Shown here: piece after piece, positions 8,604 through 16,882 of the stretch
Position numbering within the stretch: position 1 is the first letter of the stretch
How the letters are laid out: each line of letters starts with the position of its first letter
DNA from: Lactiplantibacillus modestisalitolerans
GTDB lineage: Bacteria; Bacillota; Bacilli; Lactobacillales; Lactobacillaceae
Assembly: GCF_005405425.1 (NCBI RefSeq)
Contig: NZ_BJEA01000022.1
Location: 1-41,163 of the forward strand
DNA: 41,163 nt
Reading direction: 5' to 3'
The notes under the pieces: model-generated
What the model was told of the DNA's origin: nothing
The model's database searches: none
Seen by the model: only the letters and a program-made list of their open reading frames with translations
Translations under genes and position numbers: made by a program

Positions 8604-8873
8604 TTATTTACCATGAACTTTGTGAGCTAAGTAGTAGGCGCCCCATTCAGCGAGCTGCCCCTTTGAGATGGCCTTAGCGTAACCTTGTTCCAGTAACTTT
8701 TCGAAAATAGGGGTGAATTGGGCCGTCGTTTCCTTGGCAAGAATGCGGGCTTCTTCTTGATTAGAGAGTTTTGAGAAATCAACGTTAACTTCGGGCTGAA
8801 AATCTGCGAGGGCCTTGATTGCGGCCGAGTAAATAACTGCGTCTTGGTCCAAATTGAGTGAGTGTACTTCCAT
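8604..8873 (-). CDS. small hypothetical protein, 89 aa
   Basis: I do not recognise this protein. It is soluble, acidic at the start and mostly helical by composition, with no Cys and a Lys/His-rich tail. The ATG is preceded by AGGAAGGTG at a good distance. It is divergent from the GntR gene, with a 193-base AT-rich gap between them, and a 12-bp palindrome (8913-8924) lies about 40 bases before the start. It could be under control of the neighbouring regulator. Confidence 0.6.
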   Translation of the reverse strand: MEVHSLNLDQDAVIYSAAIKALADFQPEVNVDFSKLSNQEEARILAKETTAQFTPIFEKLLEQGYAKAISKGQLAEWGAYYLAHKVHGK

Positions 8874-8912
8874 TCTAAGTCACCTTCCTAAGTGGTCGTT
8901 ACTTCTTTAATA

Positions 8913-8992
8913 CCAGTATACTGGGGGAGCACCGGGAACTGAATTAATCTGCTTTAAAATAAAAATTATCAAAATAATATAAAAGTATATAC
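8913..8992. promoter_or_regulatory. palindromes in the divergent promoter region
   Basis: CCAGTATACTGG (8913-8924) is a perfect 12-bp palindrome; on the - strand its centre supplies TATACT, a possible -10 for the small gene. GTATATAC (8985-8992) lies in the AT-rich part nearer the GntR gene. Both are candidate operators for that regulator. Confidence 0.4.
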
Positions 8993-9066
8993 AAATAATT
9001 TCATTTAGGGTTTAAAAGGCGTAAACTAGGGGACATAGAGTTCAATTAGAAAGAATGTGACTAGTT

Positions 9067-9783
9067 TTGGCTTATAAATATGAAACAATTGCGGATAGCT
9101 TACGTCAATCGATTCGTTCGGGTAAGTACGAACCCGGCGAACTGATGCCCGATCAAAATAAGCTGGCAGCCGCGTTTGATACCACTCGGATTACGATTCA
9201 CAAGGCAATTCAACTGCTAATTATCGAAGGTTTAGTGTATTCAAAGCGGGGTGCCGGGACGTTTGTCCGGAAAGATTTCCGGATTCGCGAGCACCATCAA
9301 GAAACGTTGATCGATAAACCACTGGGAACGACCCAGACAAACCGTGGTAAAAAGGTCACCAGTAAGGTCTTAGAATTACAGGCGCGCCTCCCAACGAAGT
9401 GGGAAGCTGAAAAGTTATTGATTGACGAAATGGATCCCGTTTATGTGATTCGGCGGGTTCGTTACGTTGAAGGCAAGGTCTGGGCTTACGAGCACACGAT
9501 CATGCCGACTAACATTGTCATGTTAACGCGCAAAGTATTGGGCGGGTCGGTTTACGGCTACCTGGAAAAAGAAAGCGGCAAACGCATTGCGGGCTCACAC
9601 CGGATTATCTCGGCAGCGCGCGCCACGCAGGATGACGTGGAAGCCATGGGGGCGACCCTGGACGAACCGATTTTAGTGATTAATCAAATTAGTTATATGG
9701 ACGACGGGCAACCCTTTGAAGTGTCGGAATCGCACTTTCCGTACCAAACTAGCCGGGTCGTGGCGGATGTTCAAGTCCACTAA
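9067..9783 (+). CDS. GntR-family regulator with UTRA domain (HutC subfamily)
   Basis: A 238-residue ligand-responsive DNA-binding protein. Residues about 4-70 form the GntR winged helix (YETIADSLRQSIRSGKYEPGE...LAAAFDTTRITIHKAIQLL...RGAGTFV). Residues about 90-235 form a UTRA effector domain (RRVRYVEGKVWAYEHTIMP; a late DEPILVINQISY). The start is TTG 9067, as an upstream ATG runs straight into a stop; the ribosome site is weak. UTRA proteins of this type usually sense sugars or sugar phosphates, but no sugar operon lies beside it, so the effector is unknown. Confidence 0.85.
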   Translation: MAYKYETIADSLRQSIRSGKYEPGELMPDQNKLAAAFDTTRITIHKAIQLLIIEGLVYSKRGAGTFVRKDFRIREHHQETLIDKPLGTTQTNRGKKVTSKVLELQARLPTKWEAEKLLIDEMDPVYVIRRVRYVEGKVWAYEHTIMPTNIVMLTRKVLGGSVYGYLEKESGKRIAGSHRIISAARATQDDVEAMGATLDEPILVINQISYMDDGQPFEVSESHFPYQTSRVVADVQVH

Positions 9784-9853
9784 TAAACGACCGGTTGCTT
9801 AACAATCTAAGGCGGGGCTTTGCGAATAGTTGCTTTTCTGCGGGGGCCACGCG

Positions 9854-9888
9854 ATAATAAAAGCGCTAGAAGAAAGCGCTTTTATTAT
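9854..9888. terminator. 14-bp perfect inverted repeat between two regulator genes
   Basis: ATAATAAAAGCGCT and AGCGCTTTTATTAT flank a 7-base loop. It follows the GntR gene and immediately precedes the PadR-like gene. It may be a terminator for the first or an operator for the second. It also shows that in-frame starts upstream of 9911 are unlikely. Confidence 0.6.
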
Positions 9889-9910
9889 GCGCAAAAAGGG
9901 GGCACCGGGT

Positions 9911-10240
9911 ATGGCGACCGATTTTTATGAACGCCTAATTAGTAAATATGAACCACTAACTGAGGCTGAATTTTTAACGCTGGTTAGTGTGCAAGAACCA
10001 ATCTTGGGGGCGGCGCTGCCCGCAAAAATCGCCGCGCTAACGCGCGGACAACTTCAATTGGGGATGGGGACCCTATTTACTAACTTACATGCCATGACGC
10101 AGGACTACTTAATTAAAGAAAGCGTTGATGCGCACGACCAACACAGTTACGTGATTACCGGTAGCGGCCAGGCCGTTCTGGCCGCGGAGGCTAACCGCCT
10201 GCGGTTATTGAGCCAAATTTGCGCGGAAGCGCGCGTTTAA
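9911..10240 (+). CDS. PadR-like transcriptional regulator
   Basis: A 109-residue winged-helix protein. The wing and its flanks are visible in GMGTLFTNLHAMTQDYLI...SYVITGSGQAVLAAEANRL, matching the PadR pattern of a TLYtnL helix, a small wing, then YxxTxxG and a terminal helix. I start at ATG 9911, nine bases after AAGGGGG; earlier in-frame starts fall in or before the inverted repeat. PadR proteins commonly repress stress or exporter genes next to them. Here the neighbours give no clear target. It ends in repeat B1, which carries a terminator. Confidence 0.7.
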   Translation: MATDFYERLISKYEPLTEAEFLTLVSVQEPILGAALPAKIAALTRGQLQLGMGTLFTNLHAMTQDYLIKESVDAHDQHSYVITGSGQAVLAAEANRLRLLSQICAEARV

Positions 10241-10266
10241 CAGCTTGTGAAACTTATCTGAGAGTT

Positions 10267-10354
10267 GCCAAAAGCCGGCTGACTTTTGGCGCACGTTTTG
10301 GCTATTAACATTCGGAAATAAGCAAGGGGCTGTGACTAATGTCACAGTCCCTTG
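10267..10354 (+). repeat. dispersed repeat family B, copy 1, with terminator
   Basis: The core CTTTTGGCGCACGTTTTGGC (10283-10302) is shared with copies at 15028, 19207 and 27477. It ends in a 14-bp hairpin, CAAGGGGCTGTGAC / GTCACAGTCCCTTG (10323-10354), that can terminate the PadR-like gene. A second inverted repeat, GCCAAAAG/CTTTTGGC, overlaps the core. Confidence 0.75.
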
Positions 10355-10648
10355 TTGCGTTTTAAGTCGGACCAGTTCGTAAGTTAAGTGGCGGGAAGCG
10401 GTCAGCAAATTTGCGTTGTTCCGAATATAAAATAAATGATATTTAATGACTTTAAATAAAAATAGTAGTATTCTTATCTTAAAGACAAGCCCGGAATGTG
10501 TGGTATCCTGATTGATTATTAAAATATTGATGAATTAACCAATAAATGTTTTTTTATTCGTCACACTATTTTCATAAAATCGGGTTAAGTTATATTTATA
10601 AGGTCGACCGGAAGCCGGTGGCCGAATCAAAATGGTGAGGTGAGTTTA
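10355..10648. other. AT-rich intergenic stretch
   Basis: No coding pattern, T-box or conserved repeat is seen. A small ACCGG/CCGGT hairpin (about 10608-10619) lies in the presumed 5' leader of the AP2 gene. Confidence 0.4.
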
Positions 10649-11155
10649 ATGCGACTAAAAGATTTAACGGGACAGACGTTTAATCGATTGACGGTGCTCG
10701 AGCGTGCGGAAAGCGCGTCTAACGGTAACGCCCGCTGGTTATGCCAGTGTGAGTGTGGTCGTCAGGTAATTGTTGATAGTTACCGGTTGCGGCGCGGAAT
10801 TACCAAGAGCTGTGGTTGTTTGCGGGCCGATGTCAGTCGGAAAAACATCTATAACAATCCAAAAACGCGGCGCAATATGGGTCGAAGCGACAACTTACCC
10901 CTCTACCAAGGGACTTCGGTCGATCGCTTAAAACCAAACAGTCGGAACCGGAGTGGTGTGATTGGGGTTTCATTTGATCGTTGTTCCCAAAAGTGGGTTG
11001 CTCGCTTAATGTACCGTGGGCGGCTCGTTTTAAATCAGCAGTTTGCTGATATGGACGACGCAATCGTTGCCCGTAAGCAAGCGGAAAAGCGTTACGTGAT
11101 GCCAATCTTAGAAGATTATCAAAAATCAAAAGATCAAGCCCAATCGGTGGACTAA
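10649..11155 (+). CDS. AP2-domain, Cys-rich phage/homing-endonuclease-type protein
   Basis: A 168-residue protein with two parts. Residues about 1-60 hold LTGQTFNRLTVLERA and a Cys cluster (C32, C34, C36, C55, C57; CQCECG...KSCGC), probably a zinc site. Residues about 110-160 (SGVIGVSFDRCSQKWVARL...FADMDDAIVARKQAE) match the AP2 DNA-binding module found in phage and homing-endonuclease proteins. No HNH nuclease centre is seen, so it may be a DNA binder left by a mobile element. I start at ATG 10649, after GGTGAGGTG, not at the GTG nine bases earlier, which overlaps the ribosome site. Confidence 0.75.
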   Translation: MRLKDLTGQTFNRLTVLERAESASNGNARWLCQCECGRQVIVDSYRLRRGITKSCGCLRADVSRKNIYNNPKTRRNMGRSDNLPLYQGTSVDRLKPNSRNRSGVIGVSFDRCSQKWVARLMYRGRLVLNQQFADMDDAIVARKQAEKRYVMPILEDYQKSKDQAQSVD

Positions 11156-11200
11156 GCGGATACATACTTTGAAGGTAGTCCCGGTGCGGATTGAAATGCA

Positions 11201-11240
11201 GCAGTTATTAGGTCAGTTGACTTAGTAACTGCTTTTTTTT
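11201..11240 (+). terminator. terminator of the AP2 gene
   Basis: GCAGTTA and TAACTGC pair around an 18-base region, followed by eight T residues. Confidence 0.75.
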
Positions 11241-11301
11241 AGAGTGGACCAAAAGTCGCTGATGCACGTTTGGCGACACACAAGGGATTGCTAAGATTAA
11301 A

Positions 11302-11400
11302 TTATAAGGTATGGACCTTATTGAACTGCGAGTCCGTGGTATGAGTAATCATGCAACCTGCCGCTGCGACTTTATCCTGTTTGGGATAGGGTCCTTTTTT
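11302..11400 (+). ncRNA. structured RNA, copy 2
   Basis: This shares with copy 1 the hairpin ATAAGGT-ATGG-ACCTTAT (11304-11321), the CTGCGAC segment and the terminator GACTTTATCC / GGATAGGGTC plus CTTTTTT (11368-11400). The terminator arms differ from copy 1 at three positions, yet all base pairs (some G-T) are kept. The middle is longer by several bases. The next + gene starts 366 bases downstream with its own promoter. Confidence 0.55.
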
Positions 11401-11458
11401 AACCAGTAATAGTAATCAACGAGGTGGTTGGGAGCCGTTTTTGGTTGGCAGATTATGT

Positions 11459-11532
11459 TACAAACGGTAAAAAATAAAATATTAAGAGTGTAGGTATTAC
11501 CGTGTTTGTGCGCTTATTTCCCGGGAAATAAG
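11459..11532. repeat. two palindromes in the gene-free stretch before the ABC operon
   Basis: ACAAACGGTAA (11459 on) pairs with TTACCGTGTTTGT around an AT-rich loop, with two bulged bases. Directly after it lies the 20-bp perfect palindrome CTTATTTCCCGGGAAATAAG (11513-11532). No gene is seen between 11241 and 11766 apart from the RNA, these palindromes, repeat A (11552-11610) and the promoter. Confidence 0.6.
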
Positions 11533-11551
11533 TACACTGTATCAGGAATAA

Positions 11552-11610
11552 TATTGCCGCCGGTAGCGGGAATAGCCGGCTGGTGATAAGCTCAACACCA
11601 AGCGGTACAG
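11552..11610. repeat. dispersed repeat family A, rearranged copy
   Basis: ATTGCCGCCGGTAGCGGG is the inverted arm of family A; CAACACCAA...GGTACAGAG is the direct arm. CAACACCAA...CCTTAATA...GGG is echoed near 30049-30070. Confidence 0.45.
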
Positions 11611-11660
11611 AGTCCTTAATAGGGAGCGTCGTTAACGTGATGACTAGTCGCCAATTGAAT

Positions 11661-11703
11661 TGACTCGTCAGTCATTGACTTTGAAGTCAACCAGATTTAT
11701 AAT
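11661..11703 (+). promoter_or_regulatory. promoter and tandem operators of the ABC-TetR operon
   Basis: TTGACT (11675-11680), a 17-base spacer and TATAAT (11698-11703) form a near-consensus promoter. Two adjacent sites of the form TGACT-N4-AGTCA (11661-11674 and 11676-11689) cover the -35; GACTAGTC (11642-11649) repeats the half-site. The layout suits autorepression by the TetR protein encoded third in the operon. Confidence 0.75.
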
Positions 11704-11766
11704 CAAGCTAATTTCAAGCACGGTGGGTGGCCACACCCGCTTTACGGCTGATAGGAGGTCATTTTA

Positions 11767-12684
11767 ATGACGACACCAATTTTAAAAATTGCGAACGTTC
11801 AAAAAAATTTTGGACCGGTGCAAGCGTTAAAAAAGATTGATTTTGAAATTTATCCTGGGGAAGTGTTTGGCTTTATTGGGCCGAACGGGGCGGGTAAGTC
11901 AACGACGATTCGAGTGCTACTGGGAATTATCCGGGCAAGCCACGGTACGGCAACGCTTTTTGGTCAAGACGTTTGGCGCGACAGCGTGGCGATTCACCGC
12001 CGAATCGCCTACGTTCCCGGGGACGTGTACCTCTGGCCGAACCTAAGCGGTGGGGAGATCATTGACCTGTTTTTGCGGTTGAACGGCCAAACTCACAGTG
12101 CTCGGACGGACGAGCTCATTCAAAAGTTTCAACTGGACCCGCGGAAAAAAGCACGTACGTATTCTAAGGGGAACCGGCAGAAGGTGGCGCTAATTGCGGC
12201 GTTTTCTACCGATGCGGATTTTTACATTTTCGATGAGCCGACATCGGGGTTGGATCCATTAAACGAGCAAACGTTTCAAGACGAGGTACTACAACTAAAG
12301 CGGCGCGGGAAGAGTGTCCTGCTATCGAGTCACATTTTGTCCGAGGTGGAAAAAATGTGTGATCGAATTGCGATTATTCGTGATGGCCGCATTATCGAGA
12401 CCGGGACGTTAGCGGCAATGCGCCACCTGACGCGGACGACGGTTGACGTGCGGACGGTCCAGCAATTACCAGAATTAGCAGCAATGGCGGGCGTCCACGG
12501 GGTTCAAGCCCACGCAGACGCAAACCACGTTAGTTTTGCGGTTGATGCGGACCAGTTGACGGCGGTCATGCAATATTTGAGCGCGCACCAGTTAGTGAGC
12601 CTGACAACCGCACCCCCGACGTTAGCCGATTTATTTATGCGGTACTACGCGGCTGACGGTACTCGTTCAGTTGAAGGGAAGTGA
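11767..12684 (+). CDS. ABC exporter ATPase (DrrA-like)
   Basis: The 305-residue ATP-hydrolysing subunit of a two-gene exporter. Walker A is GPNGAGKST (about residue 39). The signature region is YSKGNRQKVAL, where the usual LSGGQ reads YSKGN, as is common in DrrA-like ATPases. Walker B is FYIFDEPTSGLDP and the H-loop is SSHILSEVE. The C-terminal 90 residues form an accessory region. The ATG follows AGGAGG. It is first of three genes and is followed at once by its permease. The substrate is unknown; drugs or peptides are typical. Confidence 0.9.
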   Translation: MTTPILKIANVQKNFGPVQALKKIDFEIYPGEVFGFIGPNGAGKSTTIRVLLGIIRASHGTATLFGQDVWRDSVAIHRRIAYVPGDVYLWPNLSGGEIIDLFLRLNGQTHSARTDELIQKFQLDPRKKARTYSKGNRQKVALIAAFSTDADFYIFDEPTSGLDPLNEQTFQDEVLQLKRRGKSVLLSSHILSEVEKMCDRIAIIRDGRIIETGTLAAMRHLTRTTVDVRTVQQLPELAAMAGVHGVQAHADANHVSFAVDADQLTAVMQYLSAHQLVSLTTAPPTLADLFMRYYAADGTRSVEGK

Positions 12685-12689
12685 GTCGG

Positions 12690-14306
12690 ATGAAGCAGCA
12701 ATGGTTTCAACGAACGGGCTTACTACTGCGCGTTAATGCCCGGCAAAATCGGGTTAAGCTGACGGCGTGGTTAGTGGCACTAGTCATGGGGATGCTGGTG
12801 ATTGCGGCAAGCTTTAGTCAAATTTATCAGACCCCGGCGGCGTTGGCTGAAATTGCCAAGACCCTGAAAACGGACGCGATGGTCGCACTTTTTGGCCCGG
12901 TTGCGACCCCGGTACGGCAGACGGTGGCGGCCGCTTTCGCCATGGAGATGCCCGTGTTTACGGCCCTAATTCTAATTGTTATGAATTACCAACTCGCCGT
13001 GGGAAGTGCCAGAGAAGACGAAGATGCGGGCTTACTTGAATTAGTGCGGGCGCACGGCGTCGGTCGGTTAGCACCATTACTGGCAACGGCGCTCCTACTC
13101 ACGGGACTCAACGCCTTAATTGGCGGCTTGTTAGGTAGCGGGTTACAACTCATTGACATGCCCGGTGCGACGACCAGTGGCAACTGGGTGCTAGCACTCG
13201 GTTTGGCCAGCACGGGTTGGGCGTTCGGCATGCTGAGCCTAGTTTGTGCCCAACTGGCTAGTTCGGCGCGGGGCAGTCTAATGCTGAGTTACGCGCTCCT
13301 TGGTGGGATGTACATTGGACGCATGCTGACGGACCTGCAGAACCCACAGTTAACTTGGTGGATCCCGTTCGGTTGGGTTGAAAAGCTCGGGGCTTACCAG
13401 GCGGAAAATTGGCTTCCAGTTGGTAATTACGGGTTATTTGGCCTGCTGGCCTTAGGGGTTGCGCTGGGGCTAAATGCCCGGCGCGACCTCGGAGCTGGCT
13501 GGTTACCACCCCGGTTAGGGCGGCGCCGAGCCAGCGTTTACTTACGCGGACCCGTCAGTTTAGTTGGCCGCCTTCACCGGGGCAGCTTAGTTGCTTGGTT
13601 GCTTGCCAGTTTGGTTTTAGGGGGCGCCTACGCGTCCGTTTTTAACACGATCGGGGACCTAGCTCAAAGCAACCCGATGATCAAACAAGTTCTGGGTACG
13701 GCCGGCCTGGCCGCCGCTAATCGCGTGATCGTCAAAAATTTTTTAGCGATTCTGGCCATCGTCCTGGTGGTGCTGGCGGCGATTCCAGCGCTGCAAATTA
13801 TGTTGCAACTCGTTAGTGATGAGCAAAAGGGTTACCTGCATCAGCTGTACGCCACCGCGACGGGGCGCTGGCACGTTTGGGCGAGCTACACCGGTTGGGC
13901 GGTACTGACTGGTAGTCTGGTTTATCTGGCGGGATTATTGGGAATGTACCTCGTTGGCGTCCAGAGTATGACGGACCCGCTACACTGGTCAACTTACTGG
14001 CACATTTTTACGGCCTACGTGCCCGCCATGCTCGTCATGATTGCGGTTGCCAGCCTATTGACCGGGTGGCTTCCCCGCTGGCGCGCCCTGTCCTGGGCCT
14101 GGCTAGCGTACGCCTTTTTTAGCATGTACCTTGGCAAGCTGATTGACCTCCCCCGTTGGGCGCAACGGTTAACGCCGTTCGGATTCGTTGACAAAGTCCC
14201 CGTTAAAGCCGTGAACTGGGCCACTAACGTCTGGTTCTTTGGGCTAACTGTGCTAATATTAATGCTAGCAGCAGTTGGCTACCGGCGCCGTGACTTGGCG
14301 CAGTAG
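12690..14306 (+). CDS. ABC exporter permease (COG3559/TnrB3-like)
   Basis: A 538-residue membrane protein with about twelve helices arranged as two similar halves. It begins with an RTGLLLRVNARQNRVKLTAW region typical of polyketide-antibiotic exporter permeases. I choose ATG 12690, about eight bases after AAGGGAAG; the GTG at 12681, which overlaps the ATPase stop, would sit on the ribosome site. It forms the membrane channel for the upstream ATPase. The TetR gene follows after 18 bases. The substrate is unknown. Confidence 0.88.
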   Translation: MKQQWFQRTGLLLRVNARQNRVKLTAWLVALVMGMLVIAASFSQIYQTPAALAEIAKTLKTDAMVALFGPVATPVRQTVAAAFAMEMPVFTALILIVMNYQLAVGSAREDEDAGLLELVRAHGVGRLAPLLATALLLTGLNALIGGLLGSGLQLIDMPGATTSGNWVLALGLASTGWAFGMLSLVCAQLASSARGSLMLSYALLGGMYIGRMLTDLQNPQLTWWIPFGWVEKLGAYQAENWLPVGNYGLFGLLALGVALGLNARRDLGAGWLPPRLGRRRASVYLRGPVSLVGRLHRGSLVAWLLASLVLGGAYASVFNTIGDLAQSNPMIKQVLGTAGLAAANRVIVKNFLAILAIVLVVLAAIPALQIMLQLVSDEQKGYLHQLYATATGRWHVWASYTGWAVLTGSLVYLAGLLGMYLVGVQSMTDPLHWSTYWHIFTAYVPAMLVMIAVASLLTGWLPRWRALSWAWLAYAFFSMYLGKLIDLPRWAQRLTPFGFVDKVPVKAVNWATNVWFFGLTVLILMLAAVGYRRRDLAQ

Positions 14307-14324
14307 CGGAAAGGATGAACGCGC

Positions 14325-14972
14325 ATGCCAAGTCGAAAAGTTCCCCAAGATCCCGAAAAGGTCCAGCGGATTATGCAAGCGGCCCTGCACACGTTTGCCC
14401 ACCACGGGTATCAGCGGGCCAAAACGGACGTTATCGCCGCTGAAGCCGCGGTTTCAAAGGGCCTGATCTTTCATTATTATGGAAATAAGCAGGCGTTGTA
14501 CCTCGCGACCGTTAAGTGGACGGTGGCGCAGATTAGAGCGACGATTGATCCGCGCGTCTACGCAATTCCCGATGACCTCGTTTCGTTGGTGGTTCAGGGA
14601 ACCAAGTATAAAACGGCGTTTGGACAAGCCCACCCGGATGAAATGCAACTGATGATTGCCGCGTACGGTGAAATCGACCGTCTACCACCAGAGTTGCAGG
14701 CCGAATTACGCGGGGTATACGACGAATCGATGCAGACGGTTCAAACGATGATTCAACAGGTGTTGGACCGCATGCCGCTCCGGGCGGATTTAGACCGCGA
14801 CTTAGTGGTCAACCTAATCATGAGTACCTACACGCAAATTTTTACGGAGTTTCAAACCCATATGCGTCAGAACGCGGATATCCATTCGATGGCCGACGTT
14901 CAGTGGCTCGTTGAACGGGCCAAGGTTTACATGGGAATCTTGGAGCACGGATTTACCAAACCGGAAGCTTAA
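14325..14972 (+). CDS. TetR-family regulator of the exporter operon
   Basis: A 215-residue regulator. The N-terminal helix-turn-helix is clear (AALHTFAHHGYQRAKTDVIAAEAAVSKGLIFHYYGNKQALY, about residues 18-57). The remainder is a helical ligand-binding domain. It is third gene of the operon, 18 bases after the permease, with AAAGGA before the ATG. The likely operators are the tandem TGACT-N4-AGTCA sites at the operon promoter (11661-11689). I infer that the exporter substrate or a related compound releases repression. Confidence 0.88.
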   Translation: MPSRKVPQDPEKVQRIMQAALHTFAHHGYQRAKTDVIAAEAAVSKGLIFHYYGNKQALYLATVKWTVAQIRATIDPRVYAIPDDLVSLVVQGTKYKTAFGQAHPDEMQLMIAAYGEIDRLPPELQAELRGVYDESMQTVQTMIQQVLDRMPLRADLDRDLVVNLIMSTYTQIFTEFQTHMRQNADIHSMADVQWLVERAKVYMGILEHGFTKPEA

Positions 14973-14978
14973 TTTAGG

Positions 14979-15096
14979 ATGCTGTGACATAAGTCACGGC
15001 ATTTTGTGGGGCTCCTCATATTTAATAGCCGAAACGTGCGCCAAAAGTCAGCGGGCTTTGTTTACCAGCTAACCGACTTTTGGCGTACTCTTTTTT
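14979..15096 (-). repeat. dispersed repeat family B, copy 2 (inverted), with terminators
   Basis: ATGCTGTGAC / GTCACGGCAT (14979-15002) closes the TetR operon. The reversed core GCCGAAACGTGCGCCAAAAG is at 15028-15047. A further hairpin (CGCCAAAAGTC / GACTTTTGGCG) ends in TTTTTT (about 15039-15096). Confidence 0.75.
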
Positions 15097-15161
15097 ACGA
15101 CGGTTCCCGGGAAAATATGGTAACTTAGACGTATTAAGACGTGTAGAAATGGGGGAACGAG

Positions 15162-16691
15162 ATGACACTGCATTTAACGGAAAAACAGGCACTCTGGTGG
15201 CGGCAACTCCGGGCATTGAAACGGCAAGAATTAGCAGCGCTAGCAAGTGACGTGGAAACGCATGGGCACTTGAGCGCTGATTTAATCGCAGCCTTAAAAC
15301 GGGCAAAATTATTCGAAGCGGGACCGTCAGCGGAACGGGTTCAGCGGCAAGTGTTAACGGCGTGGGCGGTGAGTGAAAATTCGGCGGGCGTCGGTGTACG
15401 GTTGATCACGAGTTGGCAGGTGGCGAACCTAGTGGCTGAATACGGCACTACCGTGCAAAAACGAGCCTTAGACGCAAACCCAATTGCGGCGTTGCCCAAC
15501 CTTGCGGGTGACGTCCTGGACCTTGAGCCGGTGGCCGCAGTTGAAACGGCCGATGGTTGGCAGTTGACCGGGCAGTTCACCACCGTTATCAACGCGGACC
15601 TTGGGGGTCAGTTATTAATCATCGCCCACGCGCCGGCTGACCAGCCGAGTGCGTTTTTAATTCCACTGGAGCGTGCGGGAGTACAGCCGGCCGTAGCGCC
15701 AGGGCTTTTAGGACTGCGTGGGGTGGCCGTAGCGGACGTGCGGCTTGACCACGTTGTAGTGACGTCGGCGGACCGGCTAGGCGCCGTTGGGGCGGGAATC
15801 ACGCTAATGCGGCAAGCTCAAGCTTACGGCCGGTTGTTGCTGACGGCCCTGATGGCGGGACTTTATCAGCGCGCCGACCACCTCGTACGGGTGATGGCCG
15901 TGCGCGAACAGCCCCCACTGGCGGAACTGGCACCGTTAACGGCGCAAACGCAATCGTTGGCGTTGTTAGCCTTGAATGCGGCCAGTCAGGCGGACGCTGC
16001 CGAAGATTTTGAACCGGCGGCGAACTTAGCGGGTTTAATGGCTAACCGGGTGGGCACCGCGCCGTTAGCGCCCCTTTTTGAAATTCTTGGTCCGTATGCT
16101 TACAGCGAACAGAGCCCGTTACTGACGTTGTACCGCGATTTGGCAACCTTGCCGCGGCTATTAGGAACGGAGACCGAATTGCGGGAAACGGTCGCGCAGG
16201 CGCAGTTCGCCCAAGCCGCGGCACCGGCAGCAACCCCAACGGACGGAACCGCTCCCGAAAGGTTGGCAGTAGCCGATTTACACCGGGTCGTTAAACAGTT
16301 GCACTTAACGCACGACGTTCCGGTCAAAGTTGGGACCCTAATAACGGCCAAACGGTTACTGGTTTTGGGCACTGGAGCACAGGATCCACAGGATCAGGCC
16401 AAAGCGCGCCAGTTAGCTAAGTGGATTGGGGCGGCCGTGGCGGTTACACCGGCACTGGCCCAAGCCAGTTCAGCGCCGCTGACCCCCGTCCTGGACCGGT
16501 CCGTGCACCCCGAAGTATTACTAACGGTTGGGGTACTTGGGGACGACGCGCTACTGATGAACATTTTGGGCGCCCAGCACGTCGTGGCCGTTAGTTCGAA
16601 TGATCAAGCGCCGGTGATTGCCGTGGCCCAGCAAGCGTTCGTTGGCCGCGCTGCCGACTTCCTAGATGGCATGATTGCCGCCCTCAATTAG
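15162..16691 (+). CDS. acyl-CoA-dehydrogenase-like / ETF-alpha-like fusion
   Basis: A 509-residue protein that looks like two flavin-related modules joined. Residues about 1-365 resemble an acyl-CoA dehydrogenase: an N-terminal helical domain, a beta domain, and a LLGLRGVAVADVRLDHVVV segment like the family's GxRG...DVxVP turn. Residues about 370-509 resemble the FAD-binding domain of ETF alpha: AKRLLVLGTGAQ, then HPEVLLTVGVLGDDALLMNI, then VVAVSSNDQAPVIAVAQQAF and VGRAADFL. Lactobacilli lack beta-oxidation, so an unusual electron-transfer role is likely. The ATG follows GGGGGAACGAG. A lipoprotein reductase follows 191 bases downstream. Confidence 0.65.
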   Translation: MTLHLTEKQALWWRQLRALKRQELAALASDVETHGHLSADLIAALKRAKLFEAGPSAERVQRQVLTAWAVSENSAGVGVRLITSWQVANLVAEYGTTVQKRALDANPIAALPNLAGDVLDLEPVAAVETADGWQLTGQFTTVINADLGGQLLIIAHAPADQPSAFLIPLERAGVQPAVAPGLLGLRGVAVADVRLDHVVVTSADRLGAVGAGITLMRQAQAYGRLLLTALMAGLYQRADHLVRVMAVREQPPLAELAPLTAQTQSLALLALNAASQADAAEDFEPAANLAGLMANRVGTAPLAPLFEILGPYAYSEQSPLLTLYRDLATLPRLLGTETELRETVAQAQFAQAAAPAATPTDGTAPERLAVADLHRVVKQLHLTHDVPVKVGTLITAKRLLVLGTGAQDPQDQAKARQLAKWIGAAVAVTPALAQASSAPLTPVLDRSVHPEVLLTVGVLGDDALLMNILGAQHVVAVSSNDQAPVIAVAQQAFVGRAADFLDGMIAALN

Positions 16692-16692
16692 T

Positions 16693-16734
16693 CAACCGGC
16701 GCCCCCCCTTGGTGGTTCAGCGCCACTGCCGGTT
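16693..16734 (+). terminator. possible terminator
   Basis: CAACCGGC and GCCGGTTG pair around a 26-base region. The T-run lies only further on (about 16746-16751), so termination may be weak. Confidence 0.4.
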
Positions 16735-16882
16735 GCGTTTGTGCGTCTTTTTTCAAAAAAGCGACAATTTAAGCCGATTGTCTGACTAAAACCCGCTGAT
16801 TAGGGCTATGGTAGTGGGGTTTAACCATGTTATGATTAACTAACAACTTCACAATATCACAAAAATTTAGGGGGATCATATT

